A stretch of DNA of 64,000 bases from contig NC_087112.1 of the NCBI RefSeq assembly GCF_963855985.1, positions 10,418,501 to 10,482,500 of the forward strand. Reading direction: 5' to 3'. Every line of letters begins with the position of its first letter. Within the stretch, counting starts at the first letter, position 1. The position numbers were made by a program, and so were the translations under genes. Positions 33,601-42,935 of the stretch are shown piece after piece. The notes beneath the pieces are model-generated. The model saw only the letters and a program-made list of their open reading frames with translations, had not been told where the DNA came from and ran no database searches. This DNA is from Ostrinia nubilalis. Lineage: Eukaryota > Arthropoda > Insecta > Lepidoptera > Crambidae.

Positions 33601-36600
33601 CGTTAATACAAACTTTTTGTTTTCTGCCTGTGAGATACGAGTTCAACAGATCAAGTGACTTATTCGATACACCATAATGTCGCAATTTGTTTAGTAAGGT
33701 TAATTTGTTTAAAAGTGTTCGACGCACCCGTGGTGGACGCCCCCGATTTAAATAAATTTAATATCATATTTTTTTCGGCTTTTGCACTAAGTACAGTCGA
33801 CGAAAAAAGTTTCACAAGCGAATTATTATACTAAACTATGCATGTTTGACGCTACATATTTATACAATCTGGGAGCAAAATTTTAACCCCAAACCAACAG
33901 TAGTAAGAAACAAAAAACTTTTGTAGGAATTATTTTCATTTTATTAGATTCATTTTTGTGTTTAATTCTACTGGCCTAATATATATTTATTCGTTTATAA
34001 ACATTTTTGTGCCTGACTGTACATTTGATTAAAAATTGCTTCAAATCGAATTTAACTGACCGGGGGCGTCGACCACGGGTGCGTCGAACTCTGGGGGACT
34101 CGGCCACGGACCCTTTTGCAATATCCTGTTGTAACTAAGCTTTAAGTTTACTAAGATACCTGCATGCCTTTCAAGCGTCCTAACCTGCCCAGGAGTATGA
34201 AGAATAATTGTGCCAAGTTTCGTTAAAATCCGTCGAGTAGTTTTTGTTTCTATAAGGAACATATACAGACAGACAAAAATTTTACTGATTGCATTTTTGG
34301 CATCAGTATCGATCACTAATCACCCCCTAATAGTTATTTTGAAAATATATTTCATGTACAGAATTGACCTCTCTACAGATTTATTATAAGTATAGATAGA
34401 TAGATAACCCAGAATAACATAGGCTATATTTTATGACGCTCTGTGATAAAATACATTTTACGTGGGTGAAGCCGCGAGCAAAAGCTGTAGTTTCTTAGTA
34501 ATATAATTGTAACAATATTTACTGTCATTGTATACCTAATTATGGAAATCGTAAAAAAAAGAAGTGAAAACATTCTTTTTTCTGTGGAAAACTGTATTTT
34601 GATGCAAATAAGGTGCCGTTTTATTAGATTGACGTCACTAATTTTAGGTGATATGTAGATGAGTATGTCTCGCTAGGTCTAATACCTACTCAACCCAGAC
34701 ACAAATTTTATTGTTATGACTGCTATATCTACTTACTTAAAACCTCACCAACGTTGTAATTAAGTAGGTATTAGAATAAATTTATTATAGATACTAGCGG
34801 CCGCCCGCGACTTCGTACGCGTGGATCCCGTTTTACCCCCTTCATCTATCTTACGCGGTTTAGATTTTTTCATACAAAGTTTTTTCCCGCTAACTCCCGT
34901 TCCCGTGGGAATTTCGCAATATCCTGTTGTAACTAAGCTTTTAGTTTACTAAGATACCTGCATGCCAAATTCCAAGCGTCTAAATTAAGCGGTTTAGATT
35001 TTTCATACAAAAGGATTTTCCCGCCAATTACCTACCGTTTCCGTGGGAATTTTGCAATATCCTGTTGTAACTAAGCTTTTAGTTTACTAAGATACCTGCA
35101 TGCCAAATTTCAAGCGTCTAAATTAAGCGGTATAGATTTTTCATACAAAATGATTTTCCCGTTAATTCCCGTTCCTGTGGGAATTTCTAAGTATACTATA
35201 ACCTGCCCAAGAGTACGAAGAATAATTGTACCAAGTTTCGTTAAAATCCGTCGTGTAGTTTTTGTTTCTATAAGGAACATACAGACGGACAGACAGACAG
35301 ACAGACAAAAATTTTACTGATTGCATTTTTAGCATCAGTATCGATCACTTATCACCCCCTGATAGTTATTTTGAAAATATATTTCATGTGCAGAATTGAC
35401 ATCTCTACAGATTTATTATAAGTATAGATACTAGCGGCCGCCCGCGACTTCGTACGCGTGGATCCCGTTTTACCCCCTTCATCTATCTTACGCGGTTTAG
35501 ATTTTTTCATTCAAATGTTTTTTCCCGCTAACTCCCGTTCCCGTGGGAATTTCGGGAATTCCTTTCTTAGTGCACCTCTACGGTACCTAAGCTACGTCCC
35601 TTCCAAATTTCAAGTGCCTACGTTTAGCCGTTTAGGCTGTGCATTGATATGTCAGTGAGTCAGTCATACAAATGTTTTTTCCCGCTAACTCCCGTTTCCG
35701 TGGGAATTTTGCAATATCCTGTTGTAACTAAGCTTTAAGTTTACTAAGGTACCTGCATGCCAAATTTTAAGCGTCTATCTTACGCGGTTTAGATATTTTC
35801 ATACAAATGTTTTTTCCCGCTCCCGTTCCCGTGGGAATTTTGCAATATCCTGTTGTAACTAAGCTTTAAGTTTACTAAAGTACCTGCATGCCAAATTTCA
35901 AGCGTAATACGGCGATACTTAACATAAAAAAGTTATTTTGTACCTACTTTAGAAGGCTCTACATATTTTATTAATTTACTAGCGGCCGCCCGCGACTTCG
36001 TACGCGTGGATCCCGTTTTACCACCTTGATCTATCTTACGCGGTTTAGATTTTTTCATGCAAATGTTTTTTCCCGCTAACTCCCGTTCCCGTGAGAATTT
36101 TGCAATATCCTGTTGTAACTAAGCTTTAAGTTTACTAAAGTACCTGCATGCCAAATTTCAAGCGTAATACGGCGATACTTAACATAAAAAAGTTATTTTG
36201 TACCTACTTTAGAAGGCTCTACATATTTTATTAATTTACTAGCGGCCGCCCGCGACTTCGTACGCGTGGATCCCGTTTTACCACCTTGATCTATCTTACG
36301 CGGTTTAGATTTTTTCATGCAAATGTTTTTTCCCGCTAACTCCCGTTCCCGTGAGAATTTTGCAATATCCTGTTGTAACTAAGCTTTAAGTTTACTAAGG
36401 TACCTGCATGCCAAATTTCAAGCGTCTAACTTAAGCGGTTTAGATTTTTTATACAAAAGGATTTTGCCGCTAATTCCCGTTCCCGTGGGAATTTCGGGAA
36501 TTCCTTGTTGTAACTAAGCTTTAAGTTTACTAAGGTACCTATATTAGGGTGGTCCTTATTTTTCGACTTTTGAATTCTCCCCGGGGCACTTTCTCATTCG

Positions 36601-38636
36601 ATTATATACCTCTAAATATGAAATTAGCTTTTTTGTTTTTTTTTTTTGTTAAGATTTAGAGGTCGCTACCAGCTGTCAAAATATTTACAAAAAGCTTTGA
36701 AGATCTTATATCATGGTTTCATAAATGTTTTATTTAAGTGTTTATATCACATTTTAGGTACAAATGAACATCGCATAGATAGAATAGACAATCGCTTCTT
36801 GTCCCCTTCTCCCCTCAACCCCTCTTCTGTACCGACCATGGTACCGACGCGTCGAGATACTAACAAGTAAACTCTTATATCTTAAAAATAATTGATTCAA
36901 ATAATGTACATTGTACATAATATCTTAGTTCATAGCAACAACAATAATTTTGTGATATTTTTATTTGGCTTTGGCTAAAAATAAACGAATCTAACAAATA
37001 CAGATTTTGTGTTTTTACTTAAAATTCAAACCTTGGTAGCGACCCCTAAATGTCTTTTGAAAATTAAAAAAAAATAATAATGAAAGACTTTCATATGGTA
37101 TACAGGGTGTTAGGTAAATGGGTATATGAGCCGACACTAGCCCATGTTAACATAGTCATATAAATGGTATGGTGAAGCCAGAAATTTGATATCATCACTT
37201 AATTTTTTTAAATTTTCATACAAAATAAATTTTATAAAATCCGATTTGTATGAAAATTAAAATAATTAAAATGAAGATATCAATTTTCTGGCTTCACCAT
37301 ACCATTTATATGACCATGTTAACATGGGCTAGTGTCGGCTCATATACCCATTTACCTAACACCCTGTATATTGAAATTACGTGGTGCCCCGCAAAATATA
37401 TAAAAAAAAAAATTTTTCCTAGGAATAAGGACCACCCTAACCTATATGTCAAATTACAAGCGTCTAACTTAAGCGGTTTAGATTTTTCATACGAAATGAT
37501 TTACACCCCCTGATAGTTAGGTATTTTGAAAATATATTTCATGTACAGAATTGACCTCTCTACAGATTTAAGGAAGGAAGGATTATTAAATAAATAATTA
37601 AATAAATAAATAAATATCCTTGGACATTTTACACTGCGCTTCTAGTCCCAAACTAAGCAAAGCTTGTACTATGGGTACTAGACAACGGATATCAACATAA
37701 ATGTACTTAAATACTTTTTTTTTTGTAAATACATACATATTATACATAGAAAACACCCAGTCCAATACAAACAAATATGTTCATGCACACAAATGTTTGT
37801 ACTGTGCGGGAATCGAACCCGCAACCTCCGGAATAGTAGTCCGTTTCGAACCACTACACCAAACGGCCGACTAAATTATTGTCATTATTTAAACTATTAT
37901 AACGGTTTTAACGATGTCTGCTTTGCAGTGTTTATTAAAAAAAATTGTTTTTATTGCATTCACTCCTCAGTATTTATTTAAGAAGGTCAGCCTGTTGACA
38001 ATATTGTTGTACCTAGCTAGCATATTGTTAACTACGAGTGAAGGTTCGATAATATTTATTGGTCGTGCTTTTACTCTTTTATTTAAGCTCACACATTTTT
38101 TTAAATTTAATATTACAAATGTTTAGTTCTTCATATTATTTTAAAGGGTAAGAGGTAGGACATCCCAAGGAAATAATTATAGTTGTTTTTCGATCGACAA
38201 CGCTGAACGAAAATTGCATAAAATTGGAGTGTGTACAGTGTACAAACTCAAATATTTTTTCTCAGTAGAGAGGCTTTTAAGCCCCCAGCTTTTTAAATCT
38301 AGTGGTTTCCTGTTTTGAGACAAATAAATACTTTCTATTCTATTTTCTGCTTCAGTGCGAATTTTGTTCACACAATTTTGTTTAATATAAAATGAATAAA
38401 TCCAACCATAAATTGCCAACCCTTAAAAGGGCCAAACTAAAAAAATCTACACAAATTCAGCACATTTTTCCACTCTTTTTCACAACATTTCACACCAGTA
38501 ACTTCACAAACCAAAAAAAAAAAAACAACAATTAGTTTCTCGACTGCATTACTTAGCGATGCGTTAAGAAGGCATGTTGATTTTTTTTAAGGCAAAACAA
38601 ATAAAAAAATACCTGTTTAACAAAAGGAGCGACCAT
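21688..38636 (-). CDS. Tret1-like: MFS sugar (trehalose-type) transporter, gene 2
   Basis: Three minus-strand exons (38,636-38,613; 30,842-30,707; 22,961-21,688) total 1434 nt and 477 residues with agreeing phases. The first exon is an 8-codon micro-exon MVAPFVKQ ending in a gtattt donor; it parallels MLTAFLRQ of gene 3. Exon 2 gives membrane segment 1, exon 3 the other eleven. Motifs: EWYGRK at about residue 76, [10 protein letters not shown] in segment 4, [14 protein letters not shown] in the second repeat, [12 protein letters not shown], and [12 protein letters not shown]. The usual QQxSGxN of segment 7 is replaced by [12 protein letters not shown], so substrate choice may differ from trehalose. 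Introns of about 7.7 kb each side of exon 2 are full of mobile elements. The first exon is the least certain part. Confidence 0.83.
23655..23880 (+). pseudogene. Harbinger-type transposase remnant
   Basis: The frame at 23,690-23,812 encodes [17 protein letters not shown] followed by [11 protein letters not shown], a hallmark of HARBI1/PIF nucleases (helix-turn-helix-like part). A frame change near 23,815 is needed to continue into [15 protein letters not shown]. The catalytic DDE region is not found, so the gene is broken. Confidence 0.8.
24700..24832 (-). repeat. RTE LINE 3'-end fragment
   Basis: Plus-strand ggacgtccacttctgaacaa with aggcctcctccaatgatttt matches the 3' end of the RTE copies at 13,340 and 47,830, in the same orientation. 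Confidence 0.65.
25557..25772. mobile_element. MITE nested in the Harbinger element
   Basis: The ends atagcagcatttccaagagt and actcttggaaatgctgctat are inverted, and the repeat extends about 55 bp through gatttgtcaatttgatgct. Confidence 0.85.
25830..25910 (-). pseudogene. Inverted second copy of the Harbinger transposase piece
   Basis: This is the reverse complement of 23,790-23,870: tccccatattcctcagaaat, then aggcatgtttatgtaaagcg, with about two mismatches. It shows that the element had two oppositely oriented pieces of the same gene. Confidence 0.8.
26311..26455. repeat. Short inverted repeat, agtcagtgtcaggtt ends
   Basis: The left agtcagtgtcaggttatatg and right acatacaacctgacactgact are inverted with small differences. 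It is probably a tiny MITE within the Harbinger element. Confidence 0.55.
27386..28075. other. Intron stretch without recognisable feature
   Basis: It is AT-rich with only short frames. A local hairpin, ctgacatgccatg with catggcatgtcag, lies at about 27,707-27,740. Confidence 0.4.
28357..28410 (+). CDS. Possible orphan first coding exon (plus strand)
   Basis: After a 5'-UTR-like stretch (about 28,200-28,350) comes ATG at about 28,353, then an open frame with [16 protein letters not shown], and a donor-like acgg/gtgagt at about 28,410. No downstream plus-strand exon could be matched, and an interspersed repeat starts at 28,446. It may be a first exon nested in the intron of transporter 2, or part of a repeat. 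Confidence 0.2.
28446..28632 (-). mobile_element. Interspersed repeat, ctagctttccgcccgcggcttcg variant
   Basis: It begins ctagctttccgcccgcgg and ends tatttttatatagtagata. It is nearly the same as the copies at 44,385-44,572 and, in its inner half, 6,840-6,966. Confidence 0.65.
28640..29259. other. Intron stretch without recognisable feature
   Basis: I see no inverted-repeat ends, SINE boxes or exon-like frames here. Confidence 0.4.
29267..29625 (+). mobile_element. R1-like LINE, severely 5'-truncated
   Basis: It matches 15,089-15,448 of the longer copy (last ~24 codons of ORF2 plus 3' UTR). It is flanked by the direct repeat tattctg at 29,260-29,266 and 29,626-29,632. Confidence 0.8.
29975..30560 (-). 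mobile_element. ctagcggccgcc-family repeat interrupted by an R1-like tail
   Basis: It opens with tagtggccgcccgcgaattc and runs to a gtcagtcagtcagt microsatellite end at about 30,290. The R1-like tail at 30,312-30,531 is inserted there, with gtcagtcagtcagt on both sides. Confidence 0.6.
30312..30531 (-). mobile_element. R1-like 3'-end insertion
   Basis: The minus strand ends gggaatagtcccg, as in the copies at 15,448 and 29,625. The inserted piece covers only the 3' UTR, and the flanking (gtca)n is duplicated. Confidence 0.75.
30594..30695 (+). repeat. RTE LINE 3'-end fragment
   Basis: The bases agagcctggatgcgggcagc through tttgtccagcagtggacgtc give the RTE C-terminal pattern. It ends 11 bp from the exon of transporter 2 at 30,707, so it lies immediately beside the splice donor. 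Confidence 0.75.
30921..31138. mobile_element. MITE, cgtattcacaaac family, carrying a nested SINE/LINE tail
   Basis: The outer element starts cgtattaacaaacg and ends gtaatgtttgtgaatactgg. An intact-looking relative lies at 59,113-59,230. Inside, 30,973-31,065 is a foreign tail (acggtaatcacttaccatca) ending in an A-run. Confidence 0.7.
31381..31500 (-). repeat. ctagcggccgcc-family repeat, fragment
   Basis: It opens with ctagcggccgcccgcgactt, then tacgtgtggatcccgttt and ttttcccgctaactcccg. It is the same family as the large composite at 34,093-36,540. Confidence 0.65.
31553..33727 (-). pseudogene. Non-LTR retrotransposon (Jockey/CR1-like) RT fragment, split in two
   Basis: The minus strand encodes the middle and end of a reverse transcriptase. 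The upstream piece (33,727-33,483) has [16 protein letters not shown], then a frame break. The downstream piece (32,604-31,754) begins at FADDTSLIF, the catalytic box C, and runs to a stop at 31,754, then a 3' tail to 31,553. Between them lies the DNA element 32,605-33,475. The N-terminal endonuclease is lacking. The LINE lies in the first intron of transporter 2. Confidence 0.82.
32605..33475. mobile_element. 871-bp non-autonomous DNA element inserted in the LINE RT
   Basis: The exact terminal inverted repeats cacaaaatataacagaag and cttctgttatattttgtg are flanked by the 7-bp direct repeat atatcac (32,598-32,604 and 33,476-33,482). Inside are GC-rich ends and a nested ctag-family repeat at 32,870-33,062. 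It has no transposase. Confidence 0.85.
33720..34092. mobile_element. MITE with cgacgcacccgtgg ends, carrying a mariner-like MITE
   Basis: The left gttcgacgcacccgtggtgg and right ccacgggtgcgtcgaac ends are inverted. Nested at 33,793-34,021 is a second element from tacagtcgacgaaaaaag to gcctgactgta, with TA-type ends. Confidence 0.7.
34093..36540 (-). repeat. Composite of several ctagcggccgcc-family repeats
   Basis: At least four copies follow each other; their ctagcggccgcccgcgacttcg heads are at about 34,795, 35,431, 35,978 and 36,239. Sub-units beginning gcaatatcctgttgtaacta recur many times. Two adjacent copies are a clean 260-bp tandem duplication (agcgtaatacgg at 35,901 and 36,161). It fills the first intron of transporter 2. 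Confidence 0.75.
36165..36510 (+). repeat. Left arm of a 4.2-kb-spaced inverted repeat
   Basis: This segment reappears inverted at 40,735-41,082 with only scattered differences. The inner space holds the micro-exon 1 of transporter 2 at 38,613-38,636. Confidence 0.75.
36545..37440. mobile_element. DNA element with tagggtggtcctta ends and 7-bp target repeat
   Basis: The left tagggtggtccttatttttc and right gaataaggaccacccta ends are inverted. The direct repeat cctatat flanks it (36,538-36,544; 37,441-37,447). It interrupts a ctag-family repeat and itself carries the foldback element at 37,101-37,369. Confidence 0.8.
37101..37369. mobile_element. Foldback MITE nested in the DNA element
   Basis: The outer bases tacagggtgttaggtaaatg and catttacctaacaccctgta are inverted. 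The arms stay matched for over 80 bp, with about one mismatch, down to gaagccagaaa/tttctggcttc. Confidence 0.9.
37804..37871 (-). mobile_element. tRNA-like SINE head
   Basis: The minus strand has an A box tggtgtagtgg and a B box ggttcgattcc, spaced as in a tRNA. The anticodon arm does not fold cleanly, and flanks lack a terminator. A related head is at 41,438-41,516. Confidence 0.6.
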
Positions 38637-39082
38637 TATCAAAGTGCGCAGCGATCTGCGCCCACTCGCGGATCGGTATTGTGGCAGAAATTATCATTAT
38701 CATTAAACTAGCTAATAAACTGTAGTAAGTGTTTTTAATTGTCGCAAGATTTGTTTTTTTCCCGGAAGGCGTCGAGTTGGAATTAAACTTTTTTTAAATT
38801 ACTGCGTTTTTATCGGCTCTATAGAATGGTGAGCTGAATTGAACGTGAATCGCTGTGAGTCCAAGGTTTGAGTTCTGATCGGGCCAATTGAAAACTTTAT
38901 TTCTTATCATAACCTGCCTGTGTTATAGGATGGGTTCTCGATACTGTCAGACTGTTTTGGTACTTCATTACACGAAATAATCAATTCATGCTGTTTGTTT
39001 CCTTAATAAAGAAAAATAAATCTTCTATTATTATAAATATATAAAAGGAGAAACTGACTGACTGACATAATTATGACATATC
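38620..39082 (-). promoter_or_regulatory. Likely promoter and 5' UTR region of transporter gene 2
   Basis: Immediately upstream of the micro-exon ATG (38,636, minus strand) the sequence is locally GC-richer (38,640-38,690) and then AT-rich. No firm TATA or initiator could be fixed. A SINE-like B-box (ggtttgagttctgatc) at about 38,865 is close by. Confidence 0.3.
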
Positions 39083-40647
39083 CATAGCTGGGCATTAACT
39101 CGTTAATCCGTTAATCGTTAATTAGCGAAGTTAACATTTCTATTAACGGATTAACTTTTAAGTTAACGGACTCGTTAACTTCCGTTAAATTATCCTAAGT
39201 CCGTTCATCGTTAATCCAGTACCTACTATAAATTTACCAAAAAGATACAGCAGGCACGCTGAAAAACGCTAGAAAAACGCGTTCTGACAAGTACGTTCGG
39301 GCTTCCAGAACTTCCAGAACCCAAAACAACAGTTTTTGTAACCAGATCACTAACGACACTAACTTGTTAGTATGTGTGTGGGTGGGACAACTCTTGCAAC
39401 TGAATTTAAGACCAGTTTTCCTTAAACGATTGAGCTGAAATTTGGTATAGGTACTTATGTAAGTACGATGACAATGCAATGTTATGGTACCATTGAGCTG
39501 GTCTGATGATGGAGTCATGAGGTGGCCATAGGAACTCCTAAATGAAACGGCGGCATCGCATCGAATTTGGGTTCGTTGGATTTGTCTTTTCGAGCACTTT
39601 TATACCAGATGATGTCCAGGGTCCTGATGATGGAGTCAGGAGGTGGCCATAGAAATTCCTAAACGAAACGGTGGAAACTTATCGAGTTTGGGTTTGCTGG
39701 ATTTGTCTTTTCGAGCACTTTGGTGCTAAATTGTATTGTAATTAAATCAAGGCTCTGAGATTGAGATACAACTAAAAAGTGTAAAATAAAATTATAATAA
39801 TTAAAAAACTTTTTTAAAACCAAGCTTTTTTTCTGAAATGCTGTTGTACTAAAACGAAAAAAATAATTTTGTAGGTACTTATGCAAGGTTCACATAATTT
39901 CGAAAGCTTGTAGCACAATCATAAAAGAGGAATAAATTCCATGCGCGATACAAGTTTTCGAAATTATTTGAACCTTGCATACAATAATTTTTTTCGTTTT
40001 ATTATTATGTGTTAACGGATTAATCTCAGTATACTCTTTTAAGTTCAACTCATGTAAGGCAACTTCGTTCCTCCAACAAACTTCTTCTTTCTACCCCATC
40101 CCACCGCACTGGTTTCCTCTCTAATTCATTCCTTCTCCAATCTATTCGCCTTTGGAACGCTCTTCCCGAGAACATTAGGCAGGCTCCCAGCAAGTTTGTG
40201 TTTAAATACTCTGTGCGCAAGCATTTCCTTGAACGTATCTCGTCGTCTTGATCTCTCTTAAACCTTCTCGTTATCCACCTTATATTATGTATATGTATGT
40301 ATTTATGTAGGTATATATTTTGAATATATTATAATATTTTATGTATTATATTAGTATAAGTTTTTTTTTGTATTTGTACTATTTTGCACCGCCTACTTAA
40401 ATTCTCTGTTTTGTCTAATTTTCTGGTTAGCTGGAAGAGAATGCCACATGGCATTAAGCTCGCCTGTTGTACCACTGTTTTTATGTGTGCAATAAAGATT
40501 TTAAATAAATAAAATAAATAACGATTAACGTTAACTTGCGTTAAATCTTGCGAAATGTAATGTTTTAACGTTTAACGAAGTTAATTTTTTTATTAACGGT
40601 TTAACGATTAACGAAGTTAACTATTTGATTAACGGTGCCCAGCTATG
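39083..40647. mobile_element. hAT-like non-autonomous element with 8-bp target duplication
   Basis: The ends catagctgggca and tgcccagctatg are inverted. The direct 8-mer gacatatc flanks them (39,075-39,082; 40,648-40,655). Both subterminal zones are packed with gttaacg/cgttaac motifs, a likely transposase-binding array. The interior holds two copies of tgatgatggagtca-gaggtggccat (~120 bp apart), a palindrome at 39,881-39,980, and a LINE end. Confidence 0.85.
40029..40530 (+). pseudogene. LINE ORF2 C-terminal fragment captured in the hAT element
   Basis: The frame 40,029-40,252 encodes a typical LINE end, SIRLWNALPENIRQ then APSKFVFKYSVRKHFL, and closes with TGA. A 3' tail ends in aataaataaaataaataa at about 40,525. 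Confidence 0.75.
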
Positions 40648-40734
40648 GACATATCGACGCACAGCCTAAACGGCTAAACGTAGGCACTTGAAATTTGGAA
40701 GGGACGTAGCTTAGGTACCGTAGAGGTGCACTTA

Positions 40735-41082
40735 GAAAGGAATTCCCGAAATTCCCACGGGAACGGGAATTAGCGGCAAAATCCTTTTGTATGAAAAATC
40801 TAAACCGCTTAAGTTAAACGATTGAAATTTGGCATGCAGGTACCTTAGTAAACTTAAAGCTTAGTTACAACAGGATATTGCAAAATTCTCACGGGAACGG
40901 GAGTTAGCGGGAAAAAACATTTGCATAAAAAAATCTAAACCGCGTAAGATAGATGAAGGTGGTAAAACGGGATCCCCGCGTACGAAGTCGCGGGCGGCCG
41001 CTAGTAAATTAATAAAATATGTAGAGCCTTCTAAAGTAGGTACCAAATAACTTTTTTATGTTAAGTATCGCCGTATTAGAGA
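40735..41082 (-). repeat. Right arm of the inverted repeat (ctag-family copy)
   Basis: This is the reverse complement of 36,165-36,510. It includes cgaagtcgcgggcggccgct and the flank tagagccttctaaagtaggt, showing that unique flanking sequence was copied too. Confidence 0.75.
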
Positions 41083-41208
41083 CTATAAATACTCGTATTT
41101 ACCTGTCCCTTAACTATAATATACTTACACGTGGGTAGAACACCAATTTGAAAGGACATTCACATACAAATAAAACCTATTATATTATATAATTGCTCAA
41201 TAATGAAT

Positions 41209-41210
41209 AA

Positions 41211-41268
<58 letters not shown>
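41209..41268 (+). repeat. (aaat)n microsatellite
   Basis: About 14 uninterrupted aaat units. Confidence 0.95.
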
Positions 41269-41270
<2 letters not shown>

Positions 41271-41437
41271 AACTACACGTCACTTTAAACTGGTGTTCGT
41301 GTTTTTTGTTAGGCAGTCACCGACGAGAAAGTCACTATTTTTATGACTTCGTGCATGTTCACTTAATTAATACAATTTATATTTACATAGTAACACCTAC
41401 GATAGACTCGTCACAGAAATTAAAATTATCAATTTTT

Positions 41438-41516
41438 GCCCGACCGGGAATCGAACTGGGGACCTCTCGCTCGGCATAGTAGTCCGTTTCGAACCTCTAC
41501 CACCAAAGGGCCGACA
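41438..41516 (-). mobile_element. tRNA-like SINE head
   Basis: The minus strand has a box-A-like tggtggtagagg and box B agttcgattcc. It shares gaggttcgaaacggactact with the head at 37,804-37,871. Confidence 0.6.
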
Positions 41517-41634
41517 TATTATGGCCGTTATAACGGCTATAATAATTTTAATGTATATGAGTCCCGTTATCCCCTCGTGGTAATCTTGGAGTCTTCCAGT
41601 GACTTGGCCCACTTTTAGTTGGCCCACGGGCCAA

Positions 41635-41780
41635 GTCGCTTACGAGTGCTTAGTAGTGACTGAGTTTCTTGCGCTGCTTCTTCTCAGCACTGGCCCATTT
41701 ATTGTCCCGAAGCAGTGGTAGGGTTAATACTGGGACGTGTAAAAGTGCTTTTTAAAAGCCTATTTGCAAAAATAAATGAG
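41635..41780 (+). repeat. LINE 3'-tail fragment
   Basis: It matches the 3' tail of the LINE at 31,553-31,690 in opposite orientation, from gactgagtttcttgcgctgc to aaaaataaatgag. Confidence 0.75.
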
Positions 41781-41794
41781 TTTTTTATGAGTGG

Positions 41795-41872
41795 GTTCAC
41801 CACAATTAGTCGAGTGGCGGCGGGGATCGAACCCGCGTTCCTCGAATCTGACTCGACACACTGACAACATTT
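41795..41872 (-). mobile_element. SINE-like B box
   Basis: The minus strand has gcgggttcgatccccgccgc followed by ccactcga. No complete tRNA fold is evident. Confidence 0.4.
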
Positions 41873-41888
41873 AATGGGCTACGTCGTA

Positions 41889-42125
41889 TTAATGTTACTA
41901 GCTTTCCGCCCGCGGCTTCGCCCGCGTGGAATTTTGTCTGTCACAGAAAAACTTTATCACGCGCGTCCCTGTTTCAAAAACCGGGATAAAAACTATCCTA
42001 TGTCCTTTGCCGGGACTCAAATTATCTCTATGCCAAATTTCATCAAAATCGGTTCAGTGGTTTAGGCGTGAAAGCGAGACAGACAGACAGACAGAGTTAC
42101 TTTCGCATTTATAATATTAATAAAG
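41889..42125 (-). mobile_element. Interspersed repeat, ctagctttccgcccgcgg family, near full length
   Basis: It runs from ctagctttccgcccgcggct to an (agac)n stretch and ttataatattaa. It is the longest variant seen here: it includes the tttcatcaaaatcggttcag block and the terminal agacagacagac. Confidence 0.7.
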
Positions 42126-42464
42126 AAGTATAAATTGTTGATCTGATTCTGAATCATTTATCATAATCATTATTCACATTAATTCTCCTTTTCTTGATTG
42201 ACTGGAACAACAATCGAACCTTGGGTACTTACCAACACCACGCCACTTCTCCCGCTCTATGGAGCTGTTCGTATCATATCAGAATGTAAAAACTAATATT
42301 TACACGGAAAATAATACTGTTATTGTTACTAATAACTTGATAAAGATCTATTTGTCTTCCTAGCTAAGATATTTGTTGCGACAATGATTATCTGGATAAT
42401 ATTTTAAAAGGATTTTCTAATCTTTCAGATGTGATGTCTTTTTGATATTTTTTAGAAAATGTGT

Positions 42465-42681
42465 AAGGCTGGGTTGCACAATCTTACTTTAACTGTAACA
42501 AATGTCGAAAGTCTGTCAAACACCATACAAAAATTACCGGTTAGTGTCATTTACGTTTAAAGTAAGTATCTAAGATGTGAGAGCCCCACATAACTCATTG
42601 GCTCCCCCGGGCTGGTGAGTATGCAGTTTCATGAATTTTCCAGTCGAAAAAAAAAAGGTACCTAAGATGTGTAACCCAGCC
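42465..42681. mobile_element. MITE, ggctgggttgcac family, with inserted retrotransposon tail
   Basis: The left aaggctgggttgcaca and right tgtgtaacccagcc ends are inverted. The retrotransposon tail 42,580-42,657 sits within its right half. Confidence 0.7.
42580..42657 (+). mobile_element. Truncated 3' end of the poly(A) R1-like family
   Basis: The insert starts agagccccacataactcatt and ends in 11 A. It is flanked by a 14-bp direct repeat with one mismatch (42,566-42,579 versus 42,658-42,671). It matches the last ~80 bp of the element ending at 58,552, including its hairpin. Confidence 0.85.
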
Positions 42682-42844
42682 AGTTTATGAGGTGTTCAGT
42701 CTCGGGCAAAGTAATAAAATAGAGTATACGACTGCACAATTTTATTAAGATTAAAATTATTTACTTTTGTTTTGACATTGAATAATATTATTCTTTCGAG
42801 GCAGTTTACTAATTACTTACTCTTCTTTCGTTCGTTCGTTCCTT

Positions 42845-42935
42845 CGTTTCAGCCGAATGACGTCCACAGCTGGACAAATGCCTCCCCTAAGAATTTCCAC
42901 AAAGACCGGTCCTGCGCCGCCCGTCGGTCCATCAA
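42845..42935 (-). repeat. RTE LINE 3'-end fragment
   Basis: The bases cgaatgacgtccacagctgg then caaatgcctcccctaag match the RTE end. Confidence 0.65.

Noticed and set aside
37804..37871. Functional tRNA gene on minus
   Set aside because: A and B boxes are good, but the anticodon arm does not fold, and a near relative is at 41,438; this is a SINE head.
41103..41159. Alternative 19-codon first exon for transporter gene 2 (phase 0, ends CAG before gtaaat)
   Set aside because: It fits the phase, but the 8-codon exon at 38,613-38,636 is closer in length and sequence to the start exons of genes 1 and 3. Kept only as a fallback.
41209..41268. Possible CRISPR-like or satellite array
   Set aside because: It is a plain (aaat)n microsatellite. 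No direct repeats with unique spacers were seen anywhere.
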